A stretch of DNA of 16,082 nt from Treponema sp. GTDB lineage: Bacteria > Spirochaetota > Spirochaetia > Treponematales > Breznakiellaceae. Under the pieces are notes generated by a model. That model was not told where the DNA came from, did no database searches, and worked only from the letters and a program-made list of their open reading frames with translations. Location: contig JAISPH010000248.1 in NCBI GenBank assembly GCA_031275035.1, forward strand, positions 1-16,082. Direction: 5' to 3'. The position numbers and the translations under genes are program-made. Positions 14,801 through 16,082 of the stretch are shown here, one piece after another; within the stretch, counting starts at the first letter, position 1, and each line of letters opens with the position of its first letter.

Positions 14801-16082
14801 GTCTACGACAAAAACGCCCCCGCAGGGGAAGAAATACGGATCGATAATGACAAAACCGGAGAGCGGGTTCCCATCCGCAACAACAAGCGGGTCAAGGTGC
14901 TCCTGTCCAACATGGGGGCCATCTCTACCGAGTATATGGGGGCCGCGGTGCGCAGCCTGGGGATCAACGCCGAGGCCATGCCGGTAGCCACCAGCAAGAC
15001 CATTCAGATAGCCCGGGCCCATGCCTCGGGGAAAGAGTGCGTTCCCAGCCACCTGGTTCTGGGAAGCGCCCTTCAGTTTTTCTTCAGCGAAAAGTACCGC
15101 AAGGATGAACTTTACCTGCTCTTTGTTCCCATTACCACCGGCCCCTGCCGGACCGGCCAGTACTTTGTCTACTACGACAATCTCTTTAAGGATCTGCGCC
15201 TGGAAAATGTAGTGGTCTTTATCCTTTCGGCGGATAATTCCTATGGAGAGCTGGGTCCGGGTTTTGCCAGGGAGATGTGGAAGGGGCTTGTCCTCTCGGA
15301 CTATCTGAAAGATATACAGACTGCCCTCAAGGCAGTGGCGGTGAACCCCGAAGAGGCTCTGGCCGGCTACGAGCGGTCCTGGCGCCGGGTCATGGATGCG
15401 GTGGAGCATGATCCCGGACGGATCTGGAAAGAGCTGAAACAGGTCGCCGAAGATGTTATGAAGATACCCCTCAAACGCCGGGTGGCGGACTGTCCTAAGG
15501 TACTTATCGTTGGTGAAATTTATGTCCGCCGGGATGACTTTGCGGTGGGGGAGCTTACGGACCTGATGAGCGAGCGGGGCATTGTGGTGAAGGTGTCGGG
15601 GATTGCCGAATGGATTCACTATCTGGATTTTGTCCGGGAGTACGCCCTTAAAAAGCTCATCAAGCTGGAGAAGCCCGCCAGGCGTTTCTTCTTCAGACCC
15701 TACTGGGATCTGAAAAAACTGGGAATTGAAGAATGGTGGAAACATTCTATAGAAAAAAAGGTGCTCTCGATCCTTGAGCCCACGGGACTTATCCCCAAAA
15801 CGCCCCATGACATGCGCCAGATAATGGAAAATACCCAGCGACACTTTGTTAATTTGGAGCTTAATTCGGAAATTGCCGTTTCCAGCGGAGTTGCCGCCAC
15901 CGCTATGGAACAGGGCTATTCGGGGATTGTCAACATCTCTCCCTTTGCCTGTCTCATAGGCCGGGTCATTGAAGGCCTCTTTACCCCCTGGGCCCGGGAG
16001 AGGATTTATCCGGTCCTGTCGGTGGAGGTGGACGGAAACATGCTACCCCCGAATATCGTAAATAAGCTCTACATTTTTATGG
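11807..16082 (+). CDS. Giant acyl-CoA dehydratase activase / HgdB-like fusion protein (5' part, open at the window end)
   Basis: The frame from ATG 11807 (GAGG at 11799-11802) stays open to the window end, giving at least 1425 residues. Region 1 (about 1-265) and region 2 (about 300-570) are both BadF/HgdC-type ATPase domains. Each keeps the paired cluster cysteines: C122 (KCASGTGEF) and C160 (TRCSVF), then C432 (ACSAGTG) and C473 (EHCSAF). Region 2 has the normal phosphate motif GVDGGSTTTK (D306) and GGQDAKY (D412). Region 1 reads GVNIGSTSLK, with Asn at the Asp position. Four cysteines follow (C594, C597, C601, C621), then a low-complexity linker (654-674). The remainder resembles DUF2229 and the 2-hydroxyacyl-CoA dehydratase D-component, with candidate cluster cysteines C933, C1078, C1114 and C1382. 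Relatives use ATP to push single electrons into iron-sulfur dehydratases or reductases. The substrate here is unknown. Confidence 0.88.
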   Translation, partial: MQSLGVNIGSTSLKMVLVDQSKEPLEVIWSAAVPHEGDFGAAVQKLLAGGGVPQGVPTLVTGNEGRFMFNAAGTLEPLCVEAALKALGLKADAVVSMGGEDLVVYSLNKEGKIINNFSGNKCASGTGEFLKQQLARMDMTLADIDKVPDEAKVYPLSTRCSVFMKSDCTHRLNKREATKNDIVLSLSDVMAVKVIDFLKRAKINSGRVVLTGGITLNRHIIRFIREKQPGIEFVIPETAPVFEALGAAVLAPQSGSPLPAADRLLKPNEIRFGTLEALRDWAVKVKTFEKPAGRVQRGRPYILGVDGGSTTTKACLVDAETDEIAASHYGRTHGDPVKALKECLKIIQDKIIADTGDKAVDIRLVSTTGSSREILGVFLETPGVYNEIIAHSVGTTYFDPDVETIFEIGGQDAKYVLLKNGVPIDYAMNEACSAGTGSFLEESASGDLSIHSAKDIGPIALNADAPLKFGEHCSAFINSDIRKAVQQGATKENITAGIVCSIVANYLNRVVGNRTIGGKIFLQGGVAKNIAVPLAFAMMLDKEILVPPSPELMGCFGVALLAKRKAADGLLAEKTVDIGELLSREIRYERVFTCRSCDNHCPIQVLSVGVQDHKYMFGGRCNKYTNMRKAVKDVPVFDYVEKRQKMLFEEYAAPASDFPSPTPDSSLSLHSPYKRDYVVGIPRAFSVHTLYPLYSWFFHELGIRTFLSTEVAHAGVARAESTYCFPAEIAHGAVQDCLDKGADYVLLPHFRDMPSYEEEVHANFCPITQSLPYYIEKAFPDVDKKRWLPLVVSFKFGESKALELFNMMTEKLGIGAEETEAAFAKALSKQQAYFEAVKKLGEEALEDARRADRPVIALLGRPYNAFTAEANMGIPRKFTTRGYSIVPFDILPFQDEKIFPNMYWYYGQQDVKASNFLKKEDNIYVTYITNFSCAPDSFILLYLKWAMGQKPFLVLELDSHSADAGVDTRVEAFLDIIDGYRAKKTELEAERYSNGWRFVYDKNAPAGEEIRIDNDKTGERVPIRNNKRVKVLLSNMGAISTEYMGAAVRSLGINAEAMPVATSKTIQIARAHASGKECVPSHLVLGSALQFFFSEKYRKDELYLLFVPITTGPCRTGQYFVYYDNLFKDLRLENVVVFILSADNSYGELGPGFAREMWKGLVLSDYLKDIQTALKAVAVNPEEALAGYERSWRRVMDAVEHDPGRIWKELKQVAEDVMKIPLKRRVADCPKVLIVGEIYVRRDDFAVGELTDLMSERGIVVKVSGIAEWIHYLDFVREYALKKLIKLEKPARRFFFRPYWDLKKLGIEEWWKHSIEKKVLSILEPTGLIPKTPHDMRQIMENTQRHFVNLELNSEIAVSSGVAATAMEQGYSGIVNISPFACLIGRVIEGLFTPWARERIYPVLSVEVDGNMLPPNIVNKLYIFM
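13770..13828 (+). repeat. Pyrimidine-rich low-complexity tract inside the activase gene
   Basis: The stretch coding for residues 655-674 (Ser/Pro-rich: DFPSPTPDSSLSLHSP) is about 85 % C+T on the plus strand from roughly 13777 to 13823, built of short CCCCA, CTCT and CCACTCT-like units. Flanking codons return abruptly to the GC-rich style of the gene. The frame is kept. It fits a flexible interdomain linker made from simple-sequence DNA. Confidence 0.7.

Noticed and set aside
14546..15844. A 432-codon minus-strand frame near the window end
   Set aside because: It is antisense to the conserved HgdB-like part of the giant gene. The plus frame stays open throughout and keeps family motifs.
1..16082. 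CRISPR arrays, insertion sequences, tRNA or rRNA genes
   Set aside because: No regularly spaced repeats, transposase-like frames, terminal inverted repeats or tRNA/rRNA-like sequences were seen.

Overview
The window is GC-rich bacterial chromosomal DNA (roughly 58-60 % G+C by eye) with dense, tightly spaced genes and strong GGAGG-type ribosome binding sites. The gene set points to an anaerobic, double-membraned bacterium. It has an MCE/Mla-type lipid ABC transporter and a lipoprotein with a lax lipobox. It also has a reverse rubrerythrin, a PerR-type regulator and a very large activase/2-hydroxyacyl-CoA dehydratase-type iron-sulfur protein. A termite-gut-type treponeme (spirochaete) would fit well, but that is inference from gene content and style; no rRNA or other phylogenetic marker is present.

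Layout. (1) 1-503: the 3' end of a PTS-type EIIC membrane permease, followed by a likely terminator at 560-585. (2) 703-6723: argD, then a close-packed argG-mtnA-mtnP-argH cluster. Late arginine biosynthesis is interleaved with two consecutive steps of methylthioadenosine salvage. MtnP releases methylthioribose-1-phosphate from MTA, and MtnA isomerises it. (3) 6825-10246: an mlaE-mlaF-mlaD-like operon (permease, ATPase, MCE substrate-binding protein) ending in a TPR lipoprotein. (4) 10355-10390: a strong hairpin between convergent transcription units, probably a bidirectional terminator. (5) 10460-11555, minus strand: a reverse rubrerythrin and a PerR-like Fur-family regulator. (6) 11631-11673: an A/T-rich palindrome holding two fully symmetrical divergent sigma70-type promoters. 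It is the best candidate for the regulator's own operator. (7) 11807-16082 and beyond: one open gene of at least 1425 codons that leaves the window. It carries two BadF/HgdC-type ATPase domains, a four-cysteine middle region and an HgdB-like C-terminal part.

How the pieces may work together. Regions 5-7 look like a redox island. A peroxide/iron-sensing regulator shares one operator-promoter with a large, probably oxygen-sensitive, ATP-driven electron-transfer enzyme, and a peroxide-detoxifying rubrerythrin lies downstream of the regulator. The shared palindrome, the structured 5' leader of the giant gene (11714-11762) and the giant gene itself are the parts most worth a second look. Regions 1-4 are mostly recognisable housekeeping genes with some unusual decorations: a repeat-built ArgG tail, an extended ArgH N-terminus, a non-consensus MlaF signature and a TPR lipoprotein in the MCE operon.
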